Source of the DNA: CALCKU01 sp964607445
GTDB lineage: Bacteria > Pseudomonadota > Alphaproteobacteria > Caulobacterales > Maricaulaceae
Direction: 5' to 3'
Assembly (NCBI GenBank): GCA_964607445.1
Contig: CAZSKN010000005.1
Coordinates: forward strand, 1 to 64,000
DNA: 64,000 bases
In this document: piece by piece, positions 33,092-40,915 of the stretch
Layout: every line of letters starts with the position of its first letter
Numbering within the stretch: position 1 is the first letter of the stretch
Made by a program: the position numbers and the translations under genes
Notes under the pieces: model-generated
Seen by the model: only the letters and a program-made list of their open reading frames with translations
Told to the model about the DNA's origin: nothing
The model's database searches: none

Positions 33092-33421
33092 ATGTTTAAT
33101 CTTATCATGCAAACCACGCCCGCTGGCGGCGGTATCGCGCAAGTAATCCCGTTAATTCTTATTTTTGTGATATTTTATGTGTTTCTTATCATGCCACAGC
33201 AAAAGCGCATGAAGCAACATAAAGCTATGCTCGCTGAAATTAATCGTGGTGATATCGTTGTGACAAATGGGGGATTAATCGGGAGAGTTAAAAAGGTTAG
33301 CGATGATGAATTGACGCTTGACCTGAACGGGACTGAAGTGAAAGCCGTACGCACGATGATCGCAGATGTACGAAATAAAACTGTTCCCGCAAATGATAGT
33401 GGTAAGAAACCAAAAAAGTAA
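33092..33421 (+). CDS. yajC: Preprotein translocase subunit YajC
   Basis: A 109-residue small membrane protein of the SecDF-YajC complex. One transmembrane helix (VIPLILIFVIFYVFLIMPQQ) is followed by the conserved RPQQK-like turn (MPQQKRMKQHKAML) and a KOW-like soluble part (RGDIVVTNGGLIGRVKKVSD). ATG 33092 was preferred over the in-frame GTG-type start at 33062 because AAGGGGAAG lies just ahead. secD and secF follow in the same direction, 78 and 45 bp apart. Confidence 0.94.
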   Translation: MFNLIMQTTPAGGGIAQVIPLILIFVIFYVFLIMPQQKRMKQHKAMLAEINRGDIVVTNGGLIGRVKKVSDDELTLDLNGTEVKAVRTMIADVRNKTVPANDSGKKPKK

Positions 33422-33499
33422 TACCGTGCCTAAGGCGAGTCTGGCCAGTTTGGCAGCGTCCATTATTTCATTGATTATTTCGGTCTAGGGAACATCCGT

Positions 33500-35110
33500 A
33501 TGTTATATTTCTCTAAGTGGAAAACCATATTTATACTGGCTGGCGTCTTTATCGGATTTTTGTTGGCTTTGCCTAATGCTGTTCCGCAAAAAATACGCGA
33601 AACGTTTCCTGCCCCTATGCAGCGTACTTTAAACCTTGGTCTAGATTTACAAGGGGGGGCGCACATGTTGCTAGAAGTCGATATTTCAAGTGTAATCTCC
33701 CAAGCGCTTGAAAATGAACGCGAAACCATTCGTCAGGCCTTTAACGAAGCTGGACGTATCCGAACGGATTATTTACGCGTTGAAGATGATGCCATTATCG
33801 GAAAATTCCGTAAATCCGATCAAAGCGCTGACGGGATGACGGCATTAAATGCGACGTCAACGCAAATTGACCCTAGTGGGTTAAATAATGCCAAGACTAC
33901 GAAAATTGAAAAAACAAGTGACAATACCTTCCGTGTTACAATCACAGATGATAATGTTGAAGCGATTAAAAAACGCACAATCGCGCAATCCATTGAAGTT
34001 CTGCGCAAACGTATTGACCCGACCGGAACCACGGAAATGACACTGGCACGCGAAGGTGATGACCGAATTCTTTTGCAGGTGCCAGGAGCGAAAAATGTTG
34101 ATGAAATTAAAAGCCGGATAAATAAAACCGCAAATCTCAGCTTTCATATGGTTCGGGCTGAATCTAATTCCGAAGCTGCGATGCGATTGGCCGCTGAGGG
34201 GAAACTTCCACCGGGTGCGGCTTATTTCCAAGAACAACGTGGCGGAGCTTTGATCGTCGAACGCCGTACAAAAATTACAGGGGAATGTTTGAAATCGTCC
34301 AGTGAAGGTCTGCACCCGACAGGAAATTACCCGATTGTGAATTTCAGCTTTAACATCCGCTGCGCTAAAATATTTGGGGATTTAACGTCCAAGAATGTAG
34401 GGCGTAGGTTTGCCGTTGTTTTGGACTCCGAAATTATCACCGCCCCGAATATTAATTCTCCTATCACCGGGGGCTCTGGGTTTATTGAAGGCAGCTTTAC
34501 CATAGACAGTGCGCGCGAATTGGCTTTATTGCTCAATGCGGGTGCGCTTCCCGCCAAGCTTGTTATTGTTGAGGAGCGCACGGTCGGGGCTGAACTCGGA
34601 CAAGACGCGATTAATGCCGGTAAAATTGCGTCTATCATCGGGCTTATCGGTGTCGCCATATTCATGTTCCTGTCGTATGGTGTGCGATTTGGGGCGATTG
34701 CCAATATGGCGCTTTTTACCAATATTGTACTTATCGCCGCCGCATTATCCTTGCTCGGCGCAACACTGACTCTACCGGGAATTGCGGGCATTATTCTGAC
34801 TATTGGTATGGCGGTTGATGCCAATGTTCTGATATTTGAACGTATTCGGGAAGAAACCTATCTGGGACGTCCGCCAGTAAACGCGATTGAGACTGGATAT
34901 CGACGCTCTTTGGCGCCCATCTTAGACGCCAATATCACGACATTGATCGCGGCCGTCACGCTGTATTTTGTCGGGTCTGGCCCCATTCGTGGCTTTGCTG
35001 TGACTTTGGCTATCGGGATTGTCATGTCCGTGTTTACCGCCGTTGTTTTTGCCCGTTTGCTGACATCGACATGGTTGCGTGGAACCCGCCCTAAAAGTTT
35101 ACCGATTTAA
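33500..35110 (+). CDS. secD: Protein translocase subunit SecD
   Basis: A 536-residue inner-membrane RND-type subunit that uses the proton gradient to pull preproteins out of the Sec channel. Residues ~5-25 form the first transmembrane helix and NLGLDLQGGAHMLLEVD is the conserved segment after it. The large periplasmic part (~50-360) includes RIDPTGTTEMTLAREGDDRI. Five transmembrane helices follow, with TIGMAVDANVLIFERIREE and its key Asp. secF lies 45 bp downstream. Confidence 0.97.
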   Translation: MLYFSKWKTIFILAGVFIGFLLALPNAVPQKIRETFPAPMQRTLNLGLDLQGGAHMLLEVDISSVISQALENERETIRQAFNEAGRIRTDYLRVEDDAIIGKFRKSDQSADGMTALNATSTQIDPSGLNNAKTTKIEKTSDNTFRVTITDDNVEAIKKRTIAQSIEVLRKRIDPTGTTEMTLAREGDDRILLQVPGAKNVDEIKSRINKTANLSFHMVRAESNSEAAMRLAAEGKLPPGAAYFQEQRGGALIVERRTKITGECLKSSSEGLHPTGNYPIVNFSFNIRCAKIFGDLTSKNVGRRFAVVLDSEIITAPNINSPITGGSGFIEGSFTIDSARELALLLNAGALPAKLVIVEERTVGAELGQDAINAGKIASIIGLIGVAIFMFLSYGVRFGAIANMALFTNIVLIAAALSLLGATLTLPGIAGIILTIGMAVDANVLIFERIREETYLGRPPVNAIETGYRRSLAPILDANITTLIAAVTLYFVGSGPIRGFAVTLAIGIVMSVFTAVVFARLLTSTWLRGTRPKSLPI

Positions 35111-35155
35111 ACCCCAGTTGAATTTGATAAGAAAATAGGAAGAGAAAAACAGACC

Positions 35156-36133
35156 ATGAAAGATATTTCCCTTGTCCGTCTTCTGCCTATGGAACCTAAG
35201 GTTCCATTTATATCCTTACGTTTAATCGCGGCTGTTTTGTCTGTGATAGGACTTATTGCTTCCGTGTTTCTATTTTCAACCCGTAATTTGAATTACGGGA
35301 TTGATTTTACGGGAGGGACTGTCCTTGAAATAGATTCAGGCGCCGTGCCAGAACTTGATAAAATTCGACCTTTATTAAACGGTCTCGGTATGGGGGAAAT
35401 GGCCTTGCAAAATATTCGCCCTCCGCTTGACTCGGATGTCGACCATGATTTCGTAAGGATAACCATTCCTTTGCAACCCGAGACCGAAGAAGACGGGGCG
35501 GCAACACAACAGATTGCACTGGATAAGGTCAAAACTACTTTGCGCAGTGAAGTGGGAGAGTTTACAGTACGAAATCAAGGTGTTGTCGGATCGAAAGTCT
35601 CTGGTGAACTGCGTGAAAAGGGGATTCTCGCCATTGTACTGGCCTTGAGTATGGTACTGCTGTATATTTGGTTTCGATTTGAATGGCAATTTGCTATTGG
35701 GGCGGTGATTGCCTTGTTCCACGATGTTTTATTGACGATTGGTGTGTTCTCGCTCACCCAACTTGAATTTAATCTCTCTATCATAGCTGCTATTCTGACG
35801 ATTGTCGGCTATTCACTAAATGATACGGTGATCGTATATGACCGTATACGCGAGAATTTGCGTAAATATAAGAAGATGCCATTGGCAGATGTGTTAAACC
35901 TCTCGATCAATGATACATTATCGCGCACAATCCTGACCTCTCTTACAACGTTATTAGCGTTATTATCGCTTTATATCTTGGGTGGAGAAGGCTTACGCGG
36001 ATTTTCTTTTGCGATGATGTGGGGCGTATTCGTAGGGACTTATTCCTCTATATTTGTGGCCTCACCTCTCTTATTGTTGCTAAAATTAAAACGCGGCGCG
36101 AATACAGGAAATGCTGTTACGGCCGAAGGCTAG
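35156..36133 (+). CDS. secF: Protein translocase subunit SecF
   Basis: A 325-residue partner of SecD. The first transmembrane helix is LIAAVLSVIGLIASVFLF, followed by the signature NYGIDFTGGTVLEI. The periplasmic part ends at ~150 with VGSKVSGELREKGI. Five more helices include the conserved IVGYSLNDTVIVYDRIRENL with the proton-relay Asp. It completes the yajC-secD-secF cluster. No terminator is evident in the 150 bp before the convergent sodX gene, and no other gene is seen there. Confidence 0.97.
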   Translation: MKDISLVRLLPMEPKVPFISLRLIAAVLSVIGLIASVFLFSTRNLNYGIDFTGGTVLEIDSGAVPELDKIRPLLNGLGMGEMALQNIRPPLDSDVDHDFVRITIPLQPETEEDGAATQQIALDKVKTTLRSEVGEFTVRNQGVVGSKVSGELREKGILAIVLALSMVLLYIWFRFEWQFAIGAVIALFHDVLLTIGVFSLTQLEFNLSIIAAILTIVGYSLNDTVIVYDRIRENLRKYKKMPLADVLNLSINDTLSRTILTSLTTLLALLSLYILGGEGLRGFSFAMMWGVFVGTYSSIFVASPLLLLLKLKRGANTGNAVTAEG

Positions 36134-36284
36134 AGCCGCTAGATCCGTCCTCTCCGATTTGCATAAGCCTTGACATTGATGTGGCGGGCTGTTTGGCGCA
36201 TGTCTAACTGTTTTTTGATGTATAAAGTCAGTATAGGCTCGCAAAACCGCCGTGCATCGCAGCAGCCCATTGGAAAGTTAAAGC

Positions 36285-36578
36285 CTATAGTCGTTTCAAC
36301 CCAGACGCTGTAATGGCCAGAACAGCTTGGCTTTTTATGCGCTCACATGACACGCGACCCAGAAGCGCCTTTGGTGTTGAACTTGGATTGTCGCCCGTAA
36401 AGATAAACTGACTTTTGTCTTCACGCACCAACCGTTTAACAATCAGCCCCAAGTCGATATGGTCTATTATATAAATGAGCCCCGGCTGATAATGCCGAGG
36501 CTTTCGTGTAATTACATAGTCCCCGTCTTCCAGAGTGGGCAACATGCTGGCGCCCCGGATTTTGACGAGTTTAAACAC
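36285..36578 (-). CDS. sodX: Nickel-SOD maturation protease, S26 family
   Basis: A 97-residue S26-type serine peptidase without a membrane anchor. It has the catalytic motif GASMLPT (S11) and the general-base lysine region IVKRL (K48), plus TGDNPSSTP near 61-68. Proteins of this type next to sodN are assigned to cleaving the NiSOD propeptide so that the free histidine can bind nickel. The GTG start at 36578 is 2 bp after the sodN stop, so the two are coupled. A general signal peptidase I role is unlikely because no transmembrane helix is present. Confidence 0.85.
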   Translation of the reverse strand: MFKLVKIRGASMLPTLEDGDYVITRKPRHYQPGLIYIIDHIDLGLIVKRLVREDKSQFIFTGDNPSSTPKALLGRVSCERIKSQAVLAITASGLKRL

Positions 36579-36580
36579 GC

Positions 36581-37072
36581 CTAGAGTGCGGGGATGACAA
36601 CATCCACATTCGGAGCGTAAGGGCAGGGGGCCGTTTTGGTTTTAATCCCTTTCATATCCCAGAACATTTCTGAAAATTCATTGCAAAGCGCTACAAGTTT
36701 CTCGCCGTCCTCACGGTGGAGGTCCTGCTTACAAGCCGAACCAGCCACCATGATAGAATGGGCTAAGGCATGGGCGTTAGGGTGTTTGACCAACTTATCA
36801 CCTTTCATGAAATCGCCCCAAATGATACGAACTTCGTGCTTGGTCAATTCGGCTTGTTTTTCTTTTTCAGCCGTATTGCGGGCAACTTGCATAGCAAAGG
36901 CGGTTTCAGAAAGACCTTTATCTTTAAGGCTCAGTAAGATGTCGATTTGACGTAATGTAGATACAGCATGATACATGACGGTCCGGGCATCATAAATCCC
37001 GCACGGGATGTCGCAATGTGCTGAAGCGGTTTCGATAGTGTTATCGAATTTAGAGAGAAGTGTGTGTAACAT
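36581..37072 (-). CDS. sodN: Nickel superoxide dismutase
   Basis: A 163-residue NiSOD precursor. An 18-residue propeptide (MLHTLLSKFDNTIETASA) precedes the nickel hook HCDIPCGIYD, in which H19, C20 and C24 become H1, C2 and C6 of the mature enzyme. The helical-bundle sequence that follows (TVMYHAVSTLRQIDILLSL) is typical. It detoxifies superoxide in the cytoplasm. The frame is open upstream to 37252, but ATG 37072 with AGGAG ahead gives the standard propeptide. It lies between a small membrane-protein gene (10 bp upstream) and sodX (2 bp downstream). Confidence 0.96.
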   Translation of the reverse strand: MLHTLLSKFDNTIETASAHCDIPCGIYDARTVMYHAVSTLRQIDILLSLKDKGLSETAFAMQVARNTAEKEKQAELTKHEVRIIWGDFMKGDKLVKHPNAHALAHSIMVAGSACKQDLHREDGEKLVALCNEFSEMFWDMKGIKTKTAPCPYAPNVDVVIPAL

Positions 37073-37082
37073 ACGCGGTCTC

Positions 37083-37283
37083 CTAGATTTTTTTACGGTT
37101 GAACTTGAGGATAAATCCCGCAAGGATAATGCCGCCAATGACGGCAAAAAGACTATGGCTTGGGCTTGATAGCCAGTGGCCGATATTGGCAATAAAGCTA
37201 ACGCTATGTTCGCCGTCATGGGCAGAGGCTGGGAAGGCAGAGAGGGCGACAATGCCGCTGATAAGTCTGAGTGATTTCATCAT
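37083..37283 (-). CDS. Small exported membrane protein upstream of sodN, HupE-like fragment
   Basis: A 66-residue protein: signal peptide ~1-21 (GIVALSAFPASA), then a new N-terminus HDGEHSV, and one transmembrane helix (~44-60, LFAVIGGIILAGFILKF) with a FNRKKI tail. The His-rich start and the GHWLSSPSHSLFAVIGGI segment recall the AHPG and H-P-x-x-G-x-D-H-x-L parts of HupE/UreJ nickel permeases, but the rest of a six-helix permease is missing. It has its own AAGGAC site and is 10 bp from sodN. A role in nickel supply is inferred from context only. Confidence 0.75.
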   Translation of the reverse strand: MMKSLRLISGIVALSAFPASAHDGEHSVSFIANIGHWLSSPSHSLFAVIGGIILAGFILKFNRKKI

Positions 37284-37334
37284 AAGTCCTTATTAAGAGA
37301 GTGAAGACTATCTCACGTTTAAGCTGATTAAGTT

Positions 37335-37363
37335 TTGACCGCAAGCAGGGGAGCGCCTAAATA
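37335..37363 (+). promoter_or_regulatory. Promoter-like sequence before the squalene/phytoene synthase-fold gene
   Basis: TTGACC (37335-37340) and TAAATA (37358-37363) are separated by exactly 17 bp, ending 24 bp before the ATG at 37388. The -35 matches five of six consensus bases. The sodN operon promoter must lie on the other strand of the same 104-bp interval. Confidence 0.45.
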
Positions 37364-37387
37364 CGGGGATAGAGCAAAGCGAATATT

Positions 37388-38170
37388 ATGGTATCATCTA
37401 CTGATCTGCCCCAACCTGTCTTGTCTGATACGGTTTTAGCGACATTAAAATCGGTCGACCCGGACCGTTATCGAAGCGCTTTATTCGCGGATACCCCGGT
37501 ACGGGCACGTCTGTTATTACTATATGCGTTTCATTACGAATTAGCCAAAGTGCCCGAACTGGTATCAGACCCCATGATAGGCGCTATTCGGTATCAGTGG
37601 TGGCGTGAGGCCATAGACGAAATTTATACGGGTAAAACTGTTCGTAAACATGAAATTGTTAGCCCTTTAGCAAAGATGTTTCGTACATCAAATATGCCGC
37701 GTTTCTGGGTGGACACGTTGATCGATGCACGCGCGCGCGATCTGGACCCGCGCCCGTTTTCCAACCTTTCAGATGCACGCAGCTACTGCCAACAAACATC
37801 TGGTGTCTTGATGCAAATGGCGGTCCAGTTAACCGGCGGCGATGCCGATCTATCTGTTGAATGTGCAGGGGAAGCTTGGGGCTTAACTGGATTGGCGCGC
37901 GCATGGGGCTATTATCATAATACCATGTTAAGCCAATTGACCTTTGACGATGTATGCGAGGCCGCGAATGCTGCTCATCGTAAAGGCCGAAAATTGTCGG
38001 GAAAAATTATGGCGCGCGATATGCCGGCACTTGCATATGCGGCGCTTGTACCCAAATATCTTGTCCGTCTGACAGATAGCCATTACGACCCGCTTATACA
38101 GCCTGTTTCCTATAGTCCGTTTTTAAAGCGTCTGCGTCTCATGGGGGCAGTGATAACCGCTAGGGTGTAA
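37388..38170 (+). CDS. Squalene/phytoene synthase-fold protein (NDUFAF6-like)
   Basis: A 260-residue protein of the trans-isoprenyl diphosphate synthase fold. It keeps a helix with the first aspartate-rich motif position altered (LLYAFHYELAKVPELVSDPM in place of DxxxD) and the downstream IRYQWWREAIDEIYTGK helix. Catalytic synthases have two DxxxD motifs; neither is intact here. This, with its size, resembles the non-catalytic NDUFAF6 branch, an assembly factor for respiratory complex I. A true phytoene synthase role is therefore doubted. It is divergent from the sodN operon. Confidence 0.75.
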   Translation: MVSSTDLPQPVLSDTVLATLKSVDPDRYRSALFADTPVRARLLLLYAFHYELAKVPELVSDPMIGAIRYQWWREAIDEIYTGKTVRKHEIVSPLAKMFRTSNMPRFWVDTLIDARARDLDPRPFSNLSDARSYCQQTSGVLMQMAVQLTGGDADLSVECAGEAWGLTGLARAWGYYHNTMLSQLTFDDVCEAANAAHRKGRKLSGKIMARDMPALAYAALVPKYLVRLTDSHYDPLIQPVSYSPFLKRLRLMGAVITARV

Positions 38171-38422
38171 TCCTTTCAAAAGGACGATATTTACTTCGCT
38201 TTTATGAGGCTGGTAAGGTTCGGCAGTATAGTTAAACAGATTGCAAAACTGTGCGGTAAAAATCATATCCAGTGTCCTCTATAGCCATGCGAAGCCTGAT
38301 CAAATCAAATTACGTCAGGGTAGAGACGCGGTGAGATTTAAAAACGTGAGAGAACAGGGCTTGGCAGGTCGTTAAAGAAGAGAGTTATCACAGGTTTGGA
38401 TATAATCTCCGTATAACGCGTT

Positions 38423-39823
38423 CTAAATCCACGTCTGAATATCATTTAGCGCACGTATGGCGAGATGACGCTTGCGGAACCGGGTTTTGTCTTTGCCGCG
38501 TAGGCGTTTGCCATTTTCGTCTTTATAGACAATATCTTCAATCGGTGGGAACAGGCCGAAATTGATATTCATAGGTTGAAACTTGGCTTTCGGTCCCGTC
38601 ATAAACCCGCCGGTAACATGTTCAACAAGCGCACCGAGAGCCGTAGTTTTAGGCGGGACGGCATAGCTGTGGCCACACGCTTGCGCCGCCGCCATCCGTC
38701 CCGCAATCAGACCAAGAGCCGCGCTTTCGACATAGCCTTCCACTCCCATGATTTGTCCGGCAAAGCGAATATCAGGGCGGGAATTTAGTTGGAGTTGACT
38801 ATTGAGCAATTTCGGGGAATTTATAAATGTATTGCGGTGAATGCCGCCAAGTCTAGCAAAAACGGCATTTTGCAATCCCGGAATGGTTTTTAAAATTTCG
38901 GTTTGTGCACCATATTTCATTTTGGTCTGGAAGCCGACCATATTATAAAGGGTTCCAAGGGCATTATCTTGGCGGAGTTGCACGATTGCATGCGCTTTCA
39001 CAGTTGGATTATGTGGATTGGTGAGACCGACCGGCTTCATAGGCCCCCAGCGCAATGTCTCGACCCCGCGCGCGGCCATGACTTCAATAGGCAGGCAGCT
39101 CTCAAAATAGGGCGTGTCTTTTTCAAAATCTTTAAATTCGGTTTGTTCAGCTGTAATCAGGGCGTCGATAAAAGCTTCATATTGGGTCTTGTCGAGCGGG
39201 CAATTTATGTAATCGGCACCGTCTCCGCCGGGCCCCTTTTTATCATAGCGTGATTGGAACCAAGCGGTCTCAAAATCAATACTGTCCTTATAGACAATCG
39301 GGGCTATGGCATCAAAAAAGGCCAGACTGTCGTGCCCGGTTTTTTTGAGTATAGCTTGGGCCAGAGACGGCGCGGTAAGCGGCCCTGTCGCGATGATGGT
39401 CTGGCCCCAATTTGCGGGCGGCAAGCCCTTAACCTCGCCGTAATTGACGCTGATGAGCGGATGCTGACGCAGGATTGTGCTCACAGCATTTGAGAACCCG
39501 TCACGGTCAACGGCCAAAGCTCCACCAGCGGGCAGTTTGGTCATATCTCCCATGCCCATAACCAAACTGTCGGCAAGACGCATCTCGGCATGGAGGACGC
39601 CAACAGCATTGCCATATTTATCATCTGAGCGAAATGAGTTTGAACAAACAAGCTCGGCAAAATCGTCTGTCTGATGAGCATCCGTCATGCGTTTCGGGCG
39701 CATTTCATGCAAAATAACCGGCACTCCTACCCGTGCGCATTGCCACGCTGCTTCAGAACCCGCCAATCCTGCCCCTATGATATGAACGGGCTTTATCATA
39801 TGTCGTGTGCTTTTATGTGTCAT
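38423..39823 (-). CDS. trmFO: tRNA (uracil-54-C5) methyltransferase, folate/FAD-dependent
   Basis: A 466-residue flavoprotein that makes ribothymidine at position 54 of tRNA with methylenetetrahydrofolate. The N-terminal FAD-binding VHIIGAGLAGSEAAWQCA is clear, followed by ELVCSNSFRSDD with the catalytic cysteine region and GGALAVDRDGFS. The C-terminal part contains IRFAGQIMGVEGYVESAALG and the MNINFGLFPP end. Length fits the family (~440-470). ATG 39823 or the in-frame ATG 39799 could be the start. The 252 bp beyond its stop hold no gene. Confidence 0.96.
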   Translation of the reverse strand: MTHKSTRHMIKPVHIIGAGLAGSEAAWQCARVGVPVILHEMRPKRMTDAHQTDDFAELVCSNSFRSDDKYGNAVGVLHAEMRLADSLVMGMGDMTKLPAGGALAVDRDGFSNAVSTILRQHPLISVNYGEVKGLPPANWGQTIIATGPLTAPSLAQAILKKTGHDSLAFFDAIAPIVYKDSIDFETAWFQSRYDKKGPGGDGADYINCPLDKTQYEAFIDALITAEQTEFKDFEKDTPYFESCLPIEVMAARGVETLRWGPMKPVGLTNPHNPTVKAHAIVQLRQDNALGTLYNMVGFQTKMKYGAQTEILKTIPGLQNAVFARLGGIHRNTFINSPKLLNSQLQLNSRPDIRFAGQIMGVEGYVESAALGLIAGRMAAAQACGHSYAVPPKTTALGALVEHVTGGFMTGPKAKFQPMNINFGLFPPIEDIVYKDENGKRLRGKDKTRFRKRHLAIRALNDIQTWI

Positions 39824-39932
39824 GCGCGCGCTTTAGACAAAGCAGAAGCGCCATGCAAGACAAGCAGGCGTGATAAGCCTATAAAATTTTGTAAGTTAGA
39901 CGAATTCGGGTATCATAAAACGAGGGATATTT

Positions 39933-40358
39933 ATGACATCACATAAGCCTATTACAAAGTTTGATTTTGTTGAAGCTGTTACCATGGCCTTCCGCGTGCC
40001 GGGTGATCCGAAATTCGGCTTTCGCCTCTTGTTCTAGGTAAGCTGTGCTATTGCGCTCTCTTATCTGGTTTCCTTGCCTTTAATCTTGCCGCATTACGGT
40101 GAATTATTGACCTTTCATCAAGAGAATATGTGAGATGTCATCGCCGGGGCGCACACCAGATAATAGCCAGATGTGGACGTTTTTAAAACCTATATTACCT
40201 GGTTATTCTATTTTGATGCTCGGTATATGGGGCTTTTGGGTAATGGGAGAAATAGCGCTTTACCGTAAGTTTTACGCGGTGAGGAAACGCCAAGCCTCCC
40301 ATTGCGTCTTGGCGTAGATGAGGGACGCGTTTTGGGGGCGCAATTATACAAAGATTTC
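39933..40358 (+). pseudogene. Decayed multi-helix membrane protein gene
   Basis: Coding sequence for a membrane protein can be followed only by crossing stops and frames. From ATG 39933 (MTSHKPITKFDFVEAVTMAF) it meets TAG at 40035 and reads through to TGA at 40131. It continues in another frame from 40135 with a clear helix (PGYSILMLGIWGFWVMGEI), then returns to the first frame at ~40281 (EETPSLPLRLGVDEGRVLGA). The composite resembles alphaproteobacterial multi-helix membrane proteins with a PLRFG-D-E-x-R segment. The ORF 40135-40317 alone is a fragment, not a gene. Confidence 0.65.
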
Positions 40359-40841
40359 CGGGCCGCAAAATAGGCCGGGGATAAAGTTAGGACTGCTGAC
40401 AAATCCTATGCGGCGTAGCAAAAAGCTGAGGAAATTTTAGGCGACCATAAGCTGACTGGTGATCTTGCTAATAATTATGCTTATGCGGAACTCCAAGGTG
40501 GGAGTTACAAACTTCATAAAAGGCGTGAAAAAGCGATAAGGCGCAGCATAGCTTTGGCTAAATATTACACTGAAGATGCCGATTTGCGCGAACTGGAAAG
40601 GCGTTTATTGCTCGTGGCTCATAGCATTTCTCTCTCTGAGTTTAAAGGGGTTAAAGTTGTATTTGTAAAAAACACAAGAGGTTTTAGACAATTTGAAACG
40701 GCACTGGATAAGTTTGAGCGTCGCGGATCAACTTTTGAAGCTGATCTGGAAGCGCTAAAAGCGCAATATTACGAGAAGCGTAGCAATCTAGATAAGGCAT
40801 TAATACATGCCAATCGCGCCTTGAAAACCGTAAAGGTATAA
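40359..40841 (+). pseudogene. Decayed TPR-like protein gene
   Basis: In one continuous frame, interrupted by TAG at 40371 and 40416, helical repeat-like sequence is read: ADKSYAA, then QKAEEILGDHKLTGDLANNY, AYAELQGGSYKL, and RRSIALAKYYTEDADLRELE to the end at 40841. The frame lacks a start with a ribosome-binding site, and the front appears fused to the membrane-protein remnant by deletion. The open part from 40419 to 40841 might still be expressed as a fragment, but decay is the simpler reading. It lies between trmFO and the convergent uvrA. Confidence 0.65.
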
Positions 40842-40915
40842 CGACAAAAATAAGGTTTCGATTATTTAATTCGAGAGGCGAAACAATTCCAGAGTAATCT
40901 GGACTGAGAGAAAAT

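Noticed and set aside
34327..34824. 165-codon open frame antisense to secD
   Set aside because: Lies wholly opposite a well-conserved secD region, with serine/alanine-rich shadow composition and no ribosome-binding site.
38205..38290. tRNA-Cys-like stretch (TTGCAAA anticodon-like loop with a 4-bp stem)
   Set aside because: The T-arm GTTC box is missing and the acceptor ends pair only over four bases, so this is at most a chance match or a remnant.
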